The position numbers and the translations under genes are program-made. From Lolium rigidum (Eukaryota; Streptophyta; Magnoliopsida; Poales; Poaceae): DNA of 64,000 nucleotides. Of this stretch, positions 45,683 through 56,315 are shown piece after piece. Below the pieces are notes generated by a model that was not told the DNA's origin, did not search any database, and saw only the letters and a program-made list of their open reading frames with translations. The stretch's first letter is position 1. Each line of letters starts with the position of its first letter. The stretch is taken from positions 33,676,620 through 33,740,619 of the forward strand of contig NC_061511.1 of NCBI RefSeq assembly GCF_022539505.1. The letters are read 5' to 3'.

Positions 45683-48272
45683 AGCATCCCCAAGCTTAGT
45701 TCCGCTCGTCCCGAGCGAGGTAAAACGATAACAAAGATAATTTCTGAAGTGATATGCCATCATAACCTTGATCATACTATTTGTAAACATATGTAGTGAA
45801 TGCAGCGATCAAAACAATGGTAATGACATGAGTAAACAAGTGAATCATAAAGCAAAGACTTTTCATGAATAGTACTTCAAGACAAGTATTAATAAGTCTT
45901 GCATAAGAGTTAACTCATAAAGCAATAAATCAAAGTAAAGGTATTGAAGCAACACAAAGGAAGATTAAGTTTCAGCGGTTGCTTTCAACTTGTAACATGT
46001 ATATCTCATGGATAATTGTCAAGATAGAGTAATATAACAAGTGCAATATGCAAATATGTAGGAATCAATGCACAGTTCACACAAGTGTTTGCTTCTTGAG
46101 GTGGAGAGAGATAGGTGAACCGACTCAACATAAAAGTAAAGAGAATGGTCCTTCAAAGAGGAAAGCATCGATTGCTATATTTGTGCTAGAGCTTTTATTT
46201 TGAAAACATGAAACAATTTTGTCAACGGTAGTAATAAAGCATATGAGTTATGTACATTATATCTTACAAGTTGCAAGTCTCATGCATAGTATACTAATAG
46301 TGCCCGCACCTTGTCCTAATTAACTTGGACTACCGGATCTTTGCAATGCACATGTTTTGACCAAGTGTCACAATGTGGTACCTCCATGCCGCTCTGTACA
46401 AAGGTCTAAGGAGAAAGCTCGCATTTTGGATTTCTCGCTTTTGATTATTCTCAACTTAGACATCCATACCGGGACAACATGGACAACAGATAATGGACTC
46501 CTCTTTAATGCATAAGCATGTGGCAACAATTATTATTCTCATATGAGATTGAGGATATATGTCCAAACTGAAACTTCCACCATGAATCATGGCTTTAGTT
46601 AGCGGCCCAAAGTTCTTCTCTAACAATATGCATGCTCCAACCATAAAGGTGGTAGATCTCTCTTACTTCGGACAAGACGGACATGCATAGCAACTCACAT
46701 GATATTCAACAAAGAATAGTTGATGGCGTCCCCGAAGCATGGTTATCGCACAACAAGCAACTTAATAAGAGATAAAGTGCATAAGTACATATTCAATACC
46801 ACAATAGTTTTTAAGCTATTTGTCCCATGAGCTATATATTGCAAAGGTGAATGATGGAATTTTAAAGGTAGCACTCAAGCAATTTACTTTGGAATGGCGG
46901 ATAAATACCATGTAGTAGGTAGGTATGGTGGACACAAATGGCATAGTGGTTGGCTCAAGTATTTGGGATGCATGAGAAGTATTCCCTCTCGATACAAGGT
47001 TTAGGCTAGCAAGGTTATTTGAAACAAACACAAGGATGAACGGTACAGCAAAACTCACATAAAAGACATATGGTAAACATTATAAGACTCCATACCGTCT
47101 TCCTTGTTGTTCAAAACTCAATACTAGATGTTATCTAGACTCTAGAGAAACCAAATATGCAAACCAAATTAGCAAGCTCTAAGTATTTCTTCATTAATGG
47201 GTGCAAAGTATATGATGCAAGAGCTTAAACATGAGCACAACAATTGCCAAGTATCAAATTATCCAAGACATTTTAGAGTTACTACATGTAGCATTTTCCA
47301 ATTCCAACCATATAACAATTTAACGAAGATGAAACTTCGCCTTGAATACTATGAGTAGAGCCTAAGGACATATTTGTCCATATGCTACAGCGGAGCGTGT
47401 CTCTCTCCCATAAAGTGAATGCTAGGATCCATTTTATTCAAACAAAACAAAAACAAAAACAAACAGACGCTCCAAGCAAAGTGCATAAGATGTGACGGAA
47501 TAAAAATATAGTTTCGGGGGAGGAACTCTGATAATGTTGTCGATGAAGAAGGGGATGCCTTGGGCATCCCCAAGCTTAGACGCTTGAGTCTTCTTATAAT
47601 ATGCAGGGGTGAACCACCGGGGCATCCCCAAGCTTAGAGCTTTCACTCTCCTTGATCATATTGCATCATACTCCTCTCTTGATCCTTGAAAACTTCCTCC
47701 ACACCAAACTCGAAACAACTCATTAGAGGGTTAGTGCATAATAAAAATTCACATGTTCAGAGGTGACACAATCATTCTTAACACTTCTGGACATTGCATA
47801 AAGCTACTTGGATATTAGTGGATCAAAGAAATTCATCCAACATAGCAAAAGAGGCAATGCGAAATAAAAGACAGAATCTGTCAAAACAGAACAGTCCGTA
47901 AAGATGGATTTTATTAGGCCACCAGACTTGCTCAAACGAAAATGCTCAAATTGAATGAAAGTTGCGTACATATCTGAGGATCATGCTCGTAAATTGGCTT
48001 AATTTTCTGAGCTACCTACAGGGAGATAGACCCAGATTCGTGACGAGCAAAGAAATCTGGAACTGCGCGATAATCCAAATCTAGTACTTAATTTTCTATC
48101 AAAGACTTTACTTGGCACAACAAAACATAAAACTAAGATAAGGAGAGGTTGCTACAGTAGTAAACAACTTCCAAGACATAAATATAAAACAAAAATACTG
48201 GAGTAAAAACATGGGTTGTCTCCCATAAGCGCTTTTCTTTAACGCCTTTCGGCTAGGCGCGGAAAGTGTAAC
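45683..48272. other. Interior of element E, non-coding, with PPT and PPT-like copies
   Basis: PPT motif at 45685-45700 and a hairpin at 45702-45720. The perfect inverted repeat with arms GGGGATGCC (47551-47559) and GGCATCCCC (47563-47571), and a third PPT-like copy at 47621-47637, match element B. No ORF supported. Confidence 0.8.
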
Positions 48273-48918
48273 TCAAGTGTTATCAAAGGGTGGTGCACCT
48301 ACAGCGGGGTTTGGAGTTTTCTCAACCATGCATAGTATATTGGATACATAAGTTTCAGCGTCTCCCTTTTCATTAGTCTTGGGCTTGCTACTCTCATCGA
48401 ACAAATTTTCAGGAACAAACCAAGCATAGTTATGTTCTAGTGCATCATTCATAGCTAGGAGTTTACATGGTATTGGTGCTTTGATCTCCCCACCATCATT
48501 AGCATTATTAGTGTACCTTATTCTATCCATGTCCATTTTTTCAAGGAGACCAACAAAATTAGTATGAGAACCAAGCATATTAAATTTAGCAAAGACCTTT
48601 CTAGCCTCTCTTGCTAGACCACCAAATTCTCTAAGAAGGGTTTCTAAAACAAAATCTTTCTTTTCCCCCTCTTCCAAATCACCAAGTGTAAGAAACATGT
48701 GTTGGATTATAGGATTGAGATTAACAAATTTAGTTTCCAACATGCGAACTAAAGCAAGCGGCAGCAATTTCATAAGTAGGAGCAAGTTCTACCAAGTGTC
48801 TATCTTCAAAATCTTCAACGGTACTAACATGGGTGAAAAATTCTTCTATATTGTTTCTCCCAATTATAGACCCGCGACCTACCGGTATGTTTTTTGTGGT
48901 AAAATTAAAAGGAAACAT
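48273..48918 (-). pseudogene. Small ORF of element E, unknown protein in gag position, one frameshift
   Basis: Counterpart of 5306-5950. It begins at ATG 48918 with the same N-terminus (MFPFNFTTKN), reads HLVELAPTYEIAAA, then shifts by one added base near 48755 before METKF-type sequence resumes; 646 bp against 645 in B. The remaining frame runs to 48273 without stops. The two positions that are stops in B are sense codons here. No domain recognised; strongly charged middle and Asp/Asn-rich end. Confidence 0.6.
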
Positions 48919-49089
48919 GATGAAATAAGTAAAGCAAATGCAAGTAACTAATTTTTTTGTGTTTTTGATATAGAGTGCAAGACGAGTAAATAAAGTAAAA
49001 CTAGCAACTAATTTTTTTGTGTTTTGATATAATGCAGCAAACAAAGTAGTAAATAAAATAAAGCAAGACAAAAACAAAGTAAAGAGATT

Positions 49090-49189
49090 NNNNNNNNNNN
49101 NNNNNNNNNNNNNNNNNNNNNNNNNNNNNNNNNNNNNNNNNNNNNNNNNNNNNNNNNNNNNNNNNNNNNNNNNNNNNNNNNNNNNNNNN
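49090..49189. other. Assembly gap (100 N)
   Basis: Exactly 100 N, which usually stands for unknown length. It should hide at least the PBS and 5' LTR of E, the rest of the plus-oriented LTR, and the left part of the LTR into which the MULE inserted. Confidence 0.95.
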
Positions 49190-49198
49190 TTAAAATTA

Positions 49199-49310
49199 GG
49201 GATTTCTATTTTCGTGCCCTCGGTTCCTTAGTTGTGCTCAGTTTTCCCCAGCCCCTTAGTTTTTCCTCAGTTTTACCCTAGCCTTTGTCCGAAGACCCGC
49301 GGAAGGAGCT
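49199..49310 (+). repeat. Left terminal inverted repeat of the MULE
   Basis: Pairs with 54256-54368. Shared blocks include TAGTTGTGCTCAGTTTTCCC and TTAGTTTTTCCTCAGTTTT, with scattered mismatches. Confidence 0.85.
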
Positions 49311-49877
49311 CGGACGGAAGGAATCCGTTTATTTGGACGTTCGTGCCGACGTGTTGCGCCGCGTCGTGTCTGTGGGGCCGCGTCGTGTGGGGCCGCGTCG
49401 CGTGGGGCTGGTAGAAAGGGACCGCGTGGGACGGGACGAGAAGCGTTTGGTTGCACGTGAGCAGGAGCTGGGTTTTGTCTCTCTCGGCCCAAATTGGCAT
49501 TTTTAAGAGCACCTTTTCCCCTCTTTCTCTCTCTGTCTTTTTCACCAAATTAGTATCAAATCTAGAGAAGCTTCTATTTCTGTCTTTCTTCAATATGGCA
49601 GCAAATCTAGTAGCAAATCTCTGGGGTTATTTATGCCTTTTGGCCCTCGTTTTTTGCCCAATATGGCAGCAAATCTAGTAGCAAATCTAGAAGCTATTAT
49701 ATGATAAATTCACAGCAGCATAATCAGAAAACTAAGTATAATACATAGGTAAACTGCATACAGCAGCCAAAAGCAGCCAATAACATTGTTAATGTTCACG
49801 ACAAACTAAGCTGAAAAATATACAAGACGCACGCAATGTATGGACAACAAGAAGATTAGGATGAATGAATTTGTTCT
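49311..49877. other. MULE interior, left side, no gene
   Basis: GC-rich block with short GTCGTGTGGGGCCGC-type repeats (49360-49410), then T-rich sequence with a 29-bp direct repeat (49592-49620 and 49660-49688). Confidence 0.6.
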
Positions 49878-51244
49878 TCATTCCTCCTCATATATTTCTT
49901 CGTCGCTCCATTCGTGCATTTCCCCAAGGAAATATTCATTGAACTCCTTCCGTCTGCAGTGTGCGGCCAATACATCCTCCAAACGGTATGGCCTGTGTTC
50001 ATTACTCATACCGTAGCTTCCTATTCTATCCACACGTACTGGCCACTCATCCCAGGCCTTTGTATCATGAGAGTACTCTCTGATATAACCCAAATCCGCG
50101 TAGTAGATGCAGCCAGGTCGAAGAGTCGGGTACACTCCGGGTGTCGACGGAGATACACCGGATACAATGCACGAACAAGGCATGAAAGCCAATGTTACTG
50201 ACCGGATGGAGAGAGCGGCTCTGAGTGTCCACACGGTACACCACGGGCGTGTTGTGCATCAACACAAGCAGCAGATCACCATCCGACTTCACAAGGTAGA
50301 ACTTGTCACGTCCAAGTTATGGAAATGAAATTAGTGTCTCCATCTTGACAGTGCTCGCGCGCTGCTGCTTACGTACATTGGTGCACACTATTCTTCCGGA
50401 CTCAAAATTGTCCGAAGCTATTGCATATAGTTCACCATTGAACGGGGTAATGCAACGCATACTATGGTTCTTGATCGAAAATCTTCCTTCTCCCCAATCT
50501 TCATATATATCCTTAGTTGGAGTGCTCTCATCGACCCAACCAAGTTCCTCCGGGTAATGTCCGCAAGTGAAGACCATAGTCGGGGAGTTGATTGCAGCGG
50601 CGAATCCGGAAAAACGAGTTGGCATCCGCGCCTCAAACATAGTGTTTGATGTCTTTGTGAGTGGGTTCGAAGCCGTATCTTGTGCGGCGGGTTCTTACGG
50701 GCAAGCACGATGACGCCACGGGAAAAGCCGACGAAGTAGAATCTAAAATATATTGAAAAGATAACATTCAGCACTAAGATTGAAAATAAGATCTATGGTG
50801 ACGCCACGGGAAAAGCCGAGGAATTTGAACCTTGCACGAGCTGCGAGATAGATCTATGGTGACGTAGCGGGATGTGCCGAGATGGAGGAAGGTGAACTCA
50901 GCGGCGCGTGGAAGGGCGTGGTGTAGCATGATCCATTCGTGCAGGTGCACGTCGGGATCGAGGTAAACCTGAGCGCCAATTTCTACGGACTTGCCTCATA
51001 GCGAGTAGCTGTCCACGTACTCCTCTTTCGCCAATAAGCATTCGCCGATCTTGTGAAGTGGTCCGTCGGCCGTGAGACCGGCCCGGTTCACGGAGGCGCC
51101 GCGCTTGGATGCGCCGCCCTCGGATGCGCCGCCCTCGGAGGCGACGGGCTCGGCGGCGACGGGCTCGGCGGCGACGGGCTCGGAGGCGACGGGCTCGGAG
51201 CGACGGGCTCGGGCGATGGCCGCCGGCGCATTCTTCTTCTCCAT
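49878..51244 (-). pseudogene. DUF295/F-box-like gene captured by the MULE, several lesions
   Basis: Minus-strand gene from ATG 51244 to a stop at 49878. The N-terminus has an Ala/Glu/Pro/Ser repeat (15-bp units giving SEPVA/AEPVA), then VEIGAQVYLDPD and HLGTSRYVTIDLS. The body has GFSRGVIVLARKNPP, FSGFAAAINSPTMVFTCG, FYLVKSDGDLLLVLMHN, IGFHALFV and GCIYYADLG, an order typical of grass DUF295 beta-propeller proteins, which often carry an F-box. No F-box is seen here. Lesions: TGA at 50996-50998, a base lost near 50665, TAA at 50317-50319, and a frameshift near 50140. A short segment (TGACGCCACGGGAAAAGCCGA) is duplicated at about 50700-50815, probably at an intron edge. Not expected to make a functional protein. 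Confidence 0.7.
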
Positions 51245-52288
51245 CGCCGGCGGGGAGGGCTCGTACGGCGGTTGGGGTTTTTTGGAGAAGTTGATGGGAC
51301 GTGAGAGGGGTGGTTTCGTGCGTGAGCGATAATGAGACGTGCTGTGTGCGGAGGGAGGGAGAGAGGGGCTTACGCGTCCTAAATGCGACCCGCGTCAACA
51401 ATGGCACGTCTTCCACGTACGCACCGCGACACGCGTCAACAATGGCACGTCTTCCACTTCCGCACCGCAACACGCGTCCTCGAGTCTAACCCTGGAAATT
51501 TAGATATACTCGGGTATACCCTCGAGTCATATACTAGCATTTTTTGTATGCTCGAGTTTTCACCTTGAGTGCTAATGCTGGCTAGTGCAATATACTCAGG
51601 TTTACCCTCAAGTGGCTGGTCAACGAGAGAGTCAACAAATGGGATTAACTAGTTAAATGAGTTATTTAATGTGCAAAAAATTCCGAAAAAGAGTGGCACT
51701 TACTCATGGAGTCTTTACCACAAATTTCCACTTCTCAAATCATAGATAAATCCTAGATAAATCAAGTTTCACCACAAATTGCCACTTCTCAAATCACCTA
51801 GTAGCTATGAAGGTGCATGGTTTTCCATAATAAGCCCTACCCAAAACAGCTTTCCCCAAAACATACTTTGTCTGAATGAGACCATAATTTTCACACTCAT
51901 GTAGATTTGTATTGCAAATAGTTTGAGGTAGGCCAAGATGGGTTTCATTGTACAAAACACGCATTTTCCATTTTTTAAATCTCATATTTGAATCCCTTAG
52001 TCTGTTTACTACTCACTTGCCCTTGGTTTCTTGATACTACTCGGTTTTGCCCTCTCCCTTCACAAACTCTCACGAGATGCCCAACATTGCCACTGATTGG
52101 TCTAGCCCATGTCACGCGGATCGTGCCCGACGACCGTTGATCGTATGATCTAACGGGCGGGATAACCCCTATCTCTCTCTCGGTCGGGGCCACCACCCTC
52201 TCTCTCTCTCGTCTGTCATCGGTTAGCTTCACGCAAAGTTTGGTTTTACTGCATTATTTTTCACGAGCTAAATTATAAACTCTTTTTA
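51245..52288. other. MULE interior between the two captured genes, no ORF supported
   Basis: Contains a repeated ACGCGTCAACAATGGCACGTCTTCC segment near 51390-51450 and imperfect repeats built on ACTCGGGTATACCCTCGAG near 51505-51610. Likely holds the upstream region of the DUF295-like gene. Confidence 0.5.
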
Positions 52289-52880
52289 GGCATTACTTTT
52301 CACGCAAAAAATGATAAACCATCACCGATTTGTTGTAGCCATTACTTTTCACGCAAAAAAATGATACACCATCACCCATTTCTTGTACCCATTACTTTTC
52401 ACGCAAAAAACGATAAATCATCACCGATTTGTTGTAGCCATTACTTTTCACGCAAAAAATGATACACCATCACCCATTTCTTGTAGCCATTACTTTTCAC
52501 GCAAAAAACGATAAACCATCACCGATTTGTTGTAGCCATTACTTTTCACGCACAAAAATGATACACCATCACCCATTTCGTGTACCCATTACTTTTCACG
52601 CAAACAACGATAAATCATCACCGATTTTGTTGTAGCCATTACTTTTCACGCAAAAAATGATACACCATCACCCATTTCTTGTAGCCATTACTTTCCACGC
52701 AAAAAATGATAAACCATCACCGATTTTGTTGTAGCCATTACTTTTCACGCAAAAAATGATACACCATCACCCATTTCTTGTACCCATTACTTTTCACGCA
52801 AAAAACGATAAACCATCAACGATTTCTTGTAGCCATTACTTTCCTTTTAGGCATTACTTTTCACGGTAAAATGATAAACT
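52289..52880. repeat. Tandem array of about twelve 49-50 bp units, alternating in two forms
   Basis: Each unit begins CATTACTTTTCACGCAAAAA. One form goes on to AAACCATCACCGATTTGTTG and the other to ACACCATCACCCATTTCTTG, and they alternate over most of the array, so the working period is about 100 bp. Confidence 0.9.
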
Positions 52881-53010
52881 ATACCCCCACAACGGTCGTC
52901 TCCTCCTTAATTTATTGTGTATAAACCCCCACAACGGTCATCTCCTCCTTATTTTATTGTGTAAACCCCTACAACGGTCATCTCTCCCTTATAAACACCC
53001 ACACGGCCAT
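52881..53010. repeat. Short tandem repeat upstream of the B3 gene
   Basis: Four copies of an element containing CCCCCACAACGGTCATCTCC with 35-50 bp spacing. It ends about 60 bp before the B3 start codon and may form part of the promoter; TTATAAAC at 52990-52997 could act as a TATA box. Confidence 0.55.
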
Positions 53011-53070
53011 CCCTTGTGTCAATAGGTTATGCCTCTCTCTTCTTCGTTCACATACACTTTATCCATTGCC

Positions 53071-53666
53071 ATGGCTTCCACGTCTCGGACGCGGACCGGA
53101 AGGGGAAGGGGAAGGGGAAGGGGAAGGGGAAGGGGAAGTGGATCATCATCATTGCCACCACCACCGTCAACACTGTCATTGATCATAGAGGAGTTCTTCA
53201 TCGTCGTCTATGAAGACCCTTTGGTCAAGAAGGTACGTACGCGTTCCCACATATATGATGCATGTGATTAATTATGGGCATGTTCTAAAAAACCTTTAAT
53301 TTCAAGGGTTCCCTAATTTCAAACGATCGGCGCTCGATCTCTTTGCAGGAACTCCCAAAAAAATTTGCGGACTATCTTGATGGCAAGGAGCCAGCTAAGG
53401 TGTATCTGCGAGCAGGTGACTGCGGTCCTCGTCTCTGGACCGTGGAGGTCCTATTTGACGGACAAGGCCGGATGTACCTCGACAAGGGCTGGGAGAAATT
53501 CGCCATCGCGCACGGTGTGGATTTCGGCTGGTTTGTACACTTCAAATATGAAGGCGATGATGTGCTCACAGTGAAGGTGTTCGACGGAACAATGTGCAGG
53601 AGGTACTACTACTCAGACGACGATGAAAGCGACGACGACGTGAAGCCATGCATCCATCCCCTTTAG
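53071..53666 (+). CDS. B3-domain protein gene carried by the MULE, two exons, apparently intact
   Basis: Exons 53071-53232 and 53349-53666 join in phase across a GT...AG intron (AAG|GTACGT, TTTGCAG|GA), giving 159 residues. The first exon begins with ATG in a good context and has a (GR)n run from a GGAAGG microsatellite, then FFIVVYEDPLVKK, the first B3 strand. The second exon has ELPKKFADYL, VYLRAGDCGPRLWTVEVLF, GWEKFAIAHGVDFGWFVHF and LTVKVFDG, the full order of a plant B3 DNA-binding fold (residues about 41-140). An acidic tail, YYYSDDDESDDDV, ends the protein. The intron lies early in the domain. Small single-B3 proteins of grasses act as DNA-binding factors; the target here is unknown. 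No stop or frameshift is seen, unlike its neighbour. Confidence 0.82.
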
Positions 53667-54255
53667 ATAATTAAGGGGATTATGACCAAGAATATATATG
53701 TAGCTTCATATGCATCGATTTAGAGATCTAGCTATTTTCTATATATTATGCATGTAAAAAATAACATCCCATTTCCACTATTATTCGAGCACCACATCCT
53801 CCAAACGATGCCGATGCCGATGCCGATATCGGCATGGTCGGAAACGGCTATGCTCGCCACCACTTGCTAGGTCAACGTCGGGATGCACAATGTTTAGCAT
53901 AAGAGTCACTTTAGATTAAGCTGCGAAAATAGTCACGTGCCATGGGCTGAGGCGGCCCCTACGGAGCGGCTCTATATTATATTCTCTAAATAAAATAGAC
54001 GACCACAACGGTCATTGGCTGCGGAGGCCCCACGGAGCGGCAATATATAATTTTCTATAAATAAATAGACGACCCACTGGTCATTGGCTGCGGCAGCCCC
54101 ATAGAGCGGCCCCATTTGTCATTGGCAGCACCACGTATACAATCGGGAAATAAAACGGCCCACGCGTCGGCGGTAGATGGATCCACCCGTCGGCCACGAG
54201 ACGGTCGGCGAGAACCGACCTCACGGTAACGGTAAGGCCTCTGACCTGACGGCAA
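53667..54255. other. MULE interior, right side, with a three-copy repeat
   Basis: Three diverged copies of a unit of about 60-70 bp containing GGCTGCGGAGGCCCCACGGA and ATAAATAGACGACCAC lie at about 53940-54125. No gene. Confidence 0.65.
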
Positions 54256-54368
54256 CCCGCGTCTTCGAGGGGTTTCAAACTAGAGGGAGGGGAAAACTGA
54301 GGAAAAACTAACGAGCTGGGGAAAACTGAGTACAACTAACGAAGCAGGGGCACGAAAATAGAAATCCC
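54256..54368 (-). repeat. Right terminal inverted repeat of the MULE
   Basis: Reverse complement matches 49199-49310. Followed by the 9-bp target duplication 54369-54377. Confidence 0.85.
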
Positions 54369-54377
54369 TTTAAATTA

Positions 54378-55931
54378 TATGAGGTATAGCATCTCATTTA
54401 AATATTTATTTCAAGTGATTAAATGTGAGGTAATGACCTTAGTCTTCATTACCCCATAGGATTCTTCCTGAGAAATATTAAATCACCTCAATAGTAGTTT
54501 TAAATTAGTTACAACTATGTGTTAAATCATATGAGAGGTATTCCTCTCATTTAAATCTTGTTCTCAAGTAATTCAACATGAGGTAGTGACCATGGTCTAT
54601 ATAATCTCATATTGAGTTATTTGGTGACATTAAATCACTACCATGTTAGTATTAAATTGCATGAGGTATGGAACCTCATTTAAATCATTTTCTCAGATGA
54701 TAAGTATGAAGAGGTTGACTTTGGTCAACCTAGGTCATATATTATTCATAAGAGAAATTAAATCTTAATAAGATAATGAGAGTAAATTATTTCTCTAAGT
54801 AATTAAAAGTAACACCTAAGTTAGTATGAGAGGAAATTATTTTTCTTAAATAAGAAAAACACATCCACCAACTTAATAGTAAGGTGTGATGCTAGTTTAA
54901 GTTGTGTGAATCATGTGTGTGCTTAGTTTAGTAAATAAGTTTGGTATGATGATTGTGTACCCCGTATTCGTATTTTAGACGCTAGTACCGGAGACCATCA
55001 GGAGGAGGAGGTCTTCTACCAAGAGGAAGGAGAAGAGAACTTTGACCACCACCTCAACCAAGGCAAGATAATACTCTTGCAAAGTGCAAAGCTCACCATG
55101 AGCAAGGCATTACCCCATTTACTTTATGCTTATGATCCTATTTCCCAGCTTTTACTTTACAAGCTTTATTTACTTTTGTTTTATCAAAGTACTTTTGATT
55201 TATGATTCACTTGATTAGTATTGGATTAGTACAAGAGTATCAAGGTTAGCTTAGAAGCAAAGCAAAGTACTTAGCACCCCTCATACTTAGATGCTAGTGC
55301 TAAATTAAAAGTGACTACCTTAGTTGGGAACTTGTGAAATGAAATGACTTTGAAAACCTTGGAATGATGAGTCATTCTATTTGAAAGATTTTGAAGGGGA
55401 ATATGATCTGTGAATGACTTGGTGAACTTTACAAAAAATGATGGTTGGGTTCGGATGCGATACCATTCCAATTTTACAAGTACCCCCACAATACCTGAAT
55501 CTGGGTAAGGCTTAGCTGGAAATTTAGGTGTCTTAGTATGGGTTCCCTCTGAACAAGCGTCATAGGGGTTATGCCGAGGCTGCCTCCGTTGAAAGTGAAA
55601 TGACGTGAATTGAGGTGAATTGTACGGCCAAGCCCTGTGCAGTTCCGGGATAACGGTTGGCTATCACCGGGAGGCCAAGCTCATGGGGAGAGGTGCCTAT
55701 ACTAGGGTATGTAAATGAAAGGTTAGGATTGGTAGTTCGCGTACTTCGTACGATAAATCAGGGCCAGTTACCCCTGACGAGCTATTGCAATTGTTGTGGC
55801 ACAAGTGTACAACCTCTGGAGAGTTAAACCTATTCGAATAGCCGCGTCAGCGGTTATGGACAGTTGGGAAGGCCATACTGTTCCGGCATCAGAACTTTTC
55901 TAAAAACTATGAATGGTGAATGGTGACTTGT
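54378..55931 (+). repeat. LTR fragment related to the LTR of element C, opposite orientation
   Basis: The reverse complement aligns with about 13155-14950 of C's LTR, including the CCTCATACTTAGATGC and GGTTCGGATGCGATACC blocks, but with many differences. Its left end is the MULE insertion and its right end (55931) is cut by element F. The hairpins recur with changed arms (ATGAGAGG/CCTCTCAT at 54531-54550, ATGAGGT/ACCTCAT at 54661-54679). Confidence 0.82.
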
Positions 55932-56315
55932 TGACAAGGTATTAACTTGTCAATGCCTACGGGTTATAGGCTAGGGTTTAGTTAGAAGTAGAGGGCAAGT
56001 AGATCTCGAAGGTTTCAACCGAAAAGTACTCGACGATTATGAAAACTAGGCTTTGTGAACAATGATTCGATGATTTTCTCGTCCCTCGACTCCCCCTTTA
56101 TATAAGAGGTGGAGCCGAGGGTTTCGTTTCGTACAAGTTACAGAGTCCGGGACGGTTTCTAACTCATCCCGCCAGATTACAAACAACACTTCCTATTACA
56201 ACTCTACTTTCCTTAATATATCTTGGGCTCTCGAACCTTCTTATTCTTCGGGTAATGGGCCTTCCTTAAACCCCGGGTACTATCTTTGGCAGGCCCATTT
56301 GGGATGCCTATGTCA
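55932..56315 (-). repeat. 3' LTR of element F
   Basis: 384 bp, matches 40252-40638 of A with moderate divergence. TATATAAAG on the minus strand near 56096-56104. Confidence 0.9.

Larger units (their letters stand above)
44090..49089 (-). mobile_element. Element E: pol-less LTR retrotransposon of the B family, 5' end lost in the gap
   Basis: 3' LTR (44090-45682), PPT, long non-coding interior and the small ORF follow the order of element B. The sequence stops at the N run where element B is within about 40 bp of its PBS, so PBS and 5' LTR are missing. Probably inserted into the plus-oriented LTR at 42655-44089; if so, its target duplication would be CCGCA (44085-44089). Confidence 0.88.
49199..54368. 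mobile_element. Non-autonomous Mutator-like element (Pack-MULE) of 5.2 kb
   Basis: Terminal inverted repeats of about 110 bp begin GGGATTTCTATTTTCGTGCC at both ends (49199 forward, 54368 reverse). Flanking 9-mers are TTAAAATTA (49190-49198) and TTTAAATTA (54369-54377), a 9-bp target duplication with one mismatch; 9 bp is typical for Mutator. There is no MURA-type transposase. Cargo: a broken DUF295-like gene on the minus strand, an intact-looking B3 gene on the plus strand, and several tandem arrays. Confidence 0.88.

Noticed and set aside
52289..52880. Regular repeats that might suggest a CRISPR array
   Set aside because: Units are contiguous without unique spacers, in a plant transposon.
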